Assembly: GCF_963675985.1 (NCBI RefSeq)
Contig: NZ_OY780957.1
Coordinates: 124,001 to 188,000, forward strand
Reading direction: 5' to 3'
DNA length: 64,000 bases
Source: an uncultured Roseibium sp.
Lineage (GTDB): Bacteria; Pseudomonadota; Alphaproteobacteria; Rhizobiales; Stappiaceae
Position 1 is the first letter of the stretch; every line of letters begins with the position of its first letter. Shown one piece after another: positions 63,987-64,000 of the stretch. The translations under genes were made by a program, and so were the position numbers. The notes under the pieces were generated by a model. It worked only from the letters and a program-made list of their open reading frames with translations. It had not been told where the DNA came from and made no database searches.

Positions 63987-64000
63987 TACTGCTCGGATGC

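Overview
The window reads as chromosomal DNA of an alphaproteobacterium, most likely of the order Hyphomicrobiales and possibly near Roseibium/Labrenzia. The order-level guess rests on a 3' fragment of a Rhizobiales-type tRNA-Met, the TRAP/IclR/Rieske catabolic cluster and the cyoABCD plus quinone-dependent poxB arrangement. The genus is only a guess from gene style.

Layout. (1) 1-8615: a type II secretion system (T2SS). gspE-F-I-J run on the minus strand. gspO (prepilin peptidase) and gspG are inserted on the plus strand. gspK and the start of gspD are on the minus strand. gspL-M-C/N diverge from gspE. No gspH is seen. (2) 8851-16762: a minus-strand Tc-toxin-like pair. It consists of a large SpvB/FG-GAP/RHS protein (TcB-like), a smaller RHS protein with an AHH-type nuclease tip (TcC-like), and a likely immunity gene. 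The RHS bodies are GC-rich, while the tip and immunity gene are AT-rich. (3) 17278-24503: accessory DNA. It holds a small exported protein, a block of unrecognised genes, a long non-coding stretch with 10-bp iterons, a tyrosine integrase, a serine-recombinase-like gene and a displaced tRNA-Met 3' end that looks like an attachment site. (4) 24504-47182: more accessory DNA. It holds a truncated Tat-signal gene, an M23-like exported protein and a four-gene operon: a MotA/TolQ/ExbB-like channel, two ExbD/MotB-like stators and an exported protein of about 4,517 residues. A nucleoside-phosphorylase/SLOG/TIR fusion (likely anti-phage effector) and a complete IS3-family element follow. (5) 47250-53998: a respiratory operon, glutamine amidotransferase, poxB and cyoABCD. 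(6) 54258-63986: a catabolic region with gabD, a broken Fe-alcohol dehydrogenase, a TRAP transporter (dctPQM), an IclR regulator, and a divergent ferredoxin reductase and Rieske oxygenase. Two matching 13-bp palindromes lie in front of dctP and in the iclR/reductase gap, and are the likely IclR operators.

How parts may work together. The T2SS sits next to a pair of Sec-signal toxin proteins that it could export (inference). PoxB feeds electrons to ubiquinone and the bo3 oxidase consumes them. The TRAP system probably imports a substrate that the Rieske oxygenase and reductase open. The strongest candidate for an undescribed system is the operon 26390-42918, in which a proton-channel-like inner-membrane complex is encoded together with a giant periplasmic protein.
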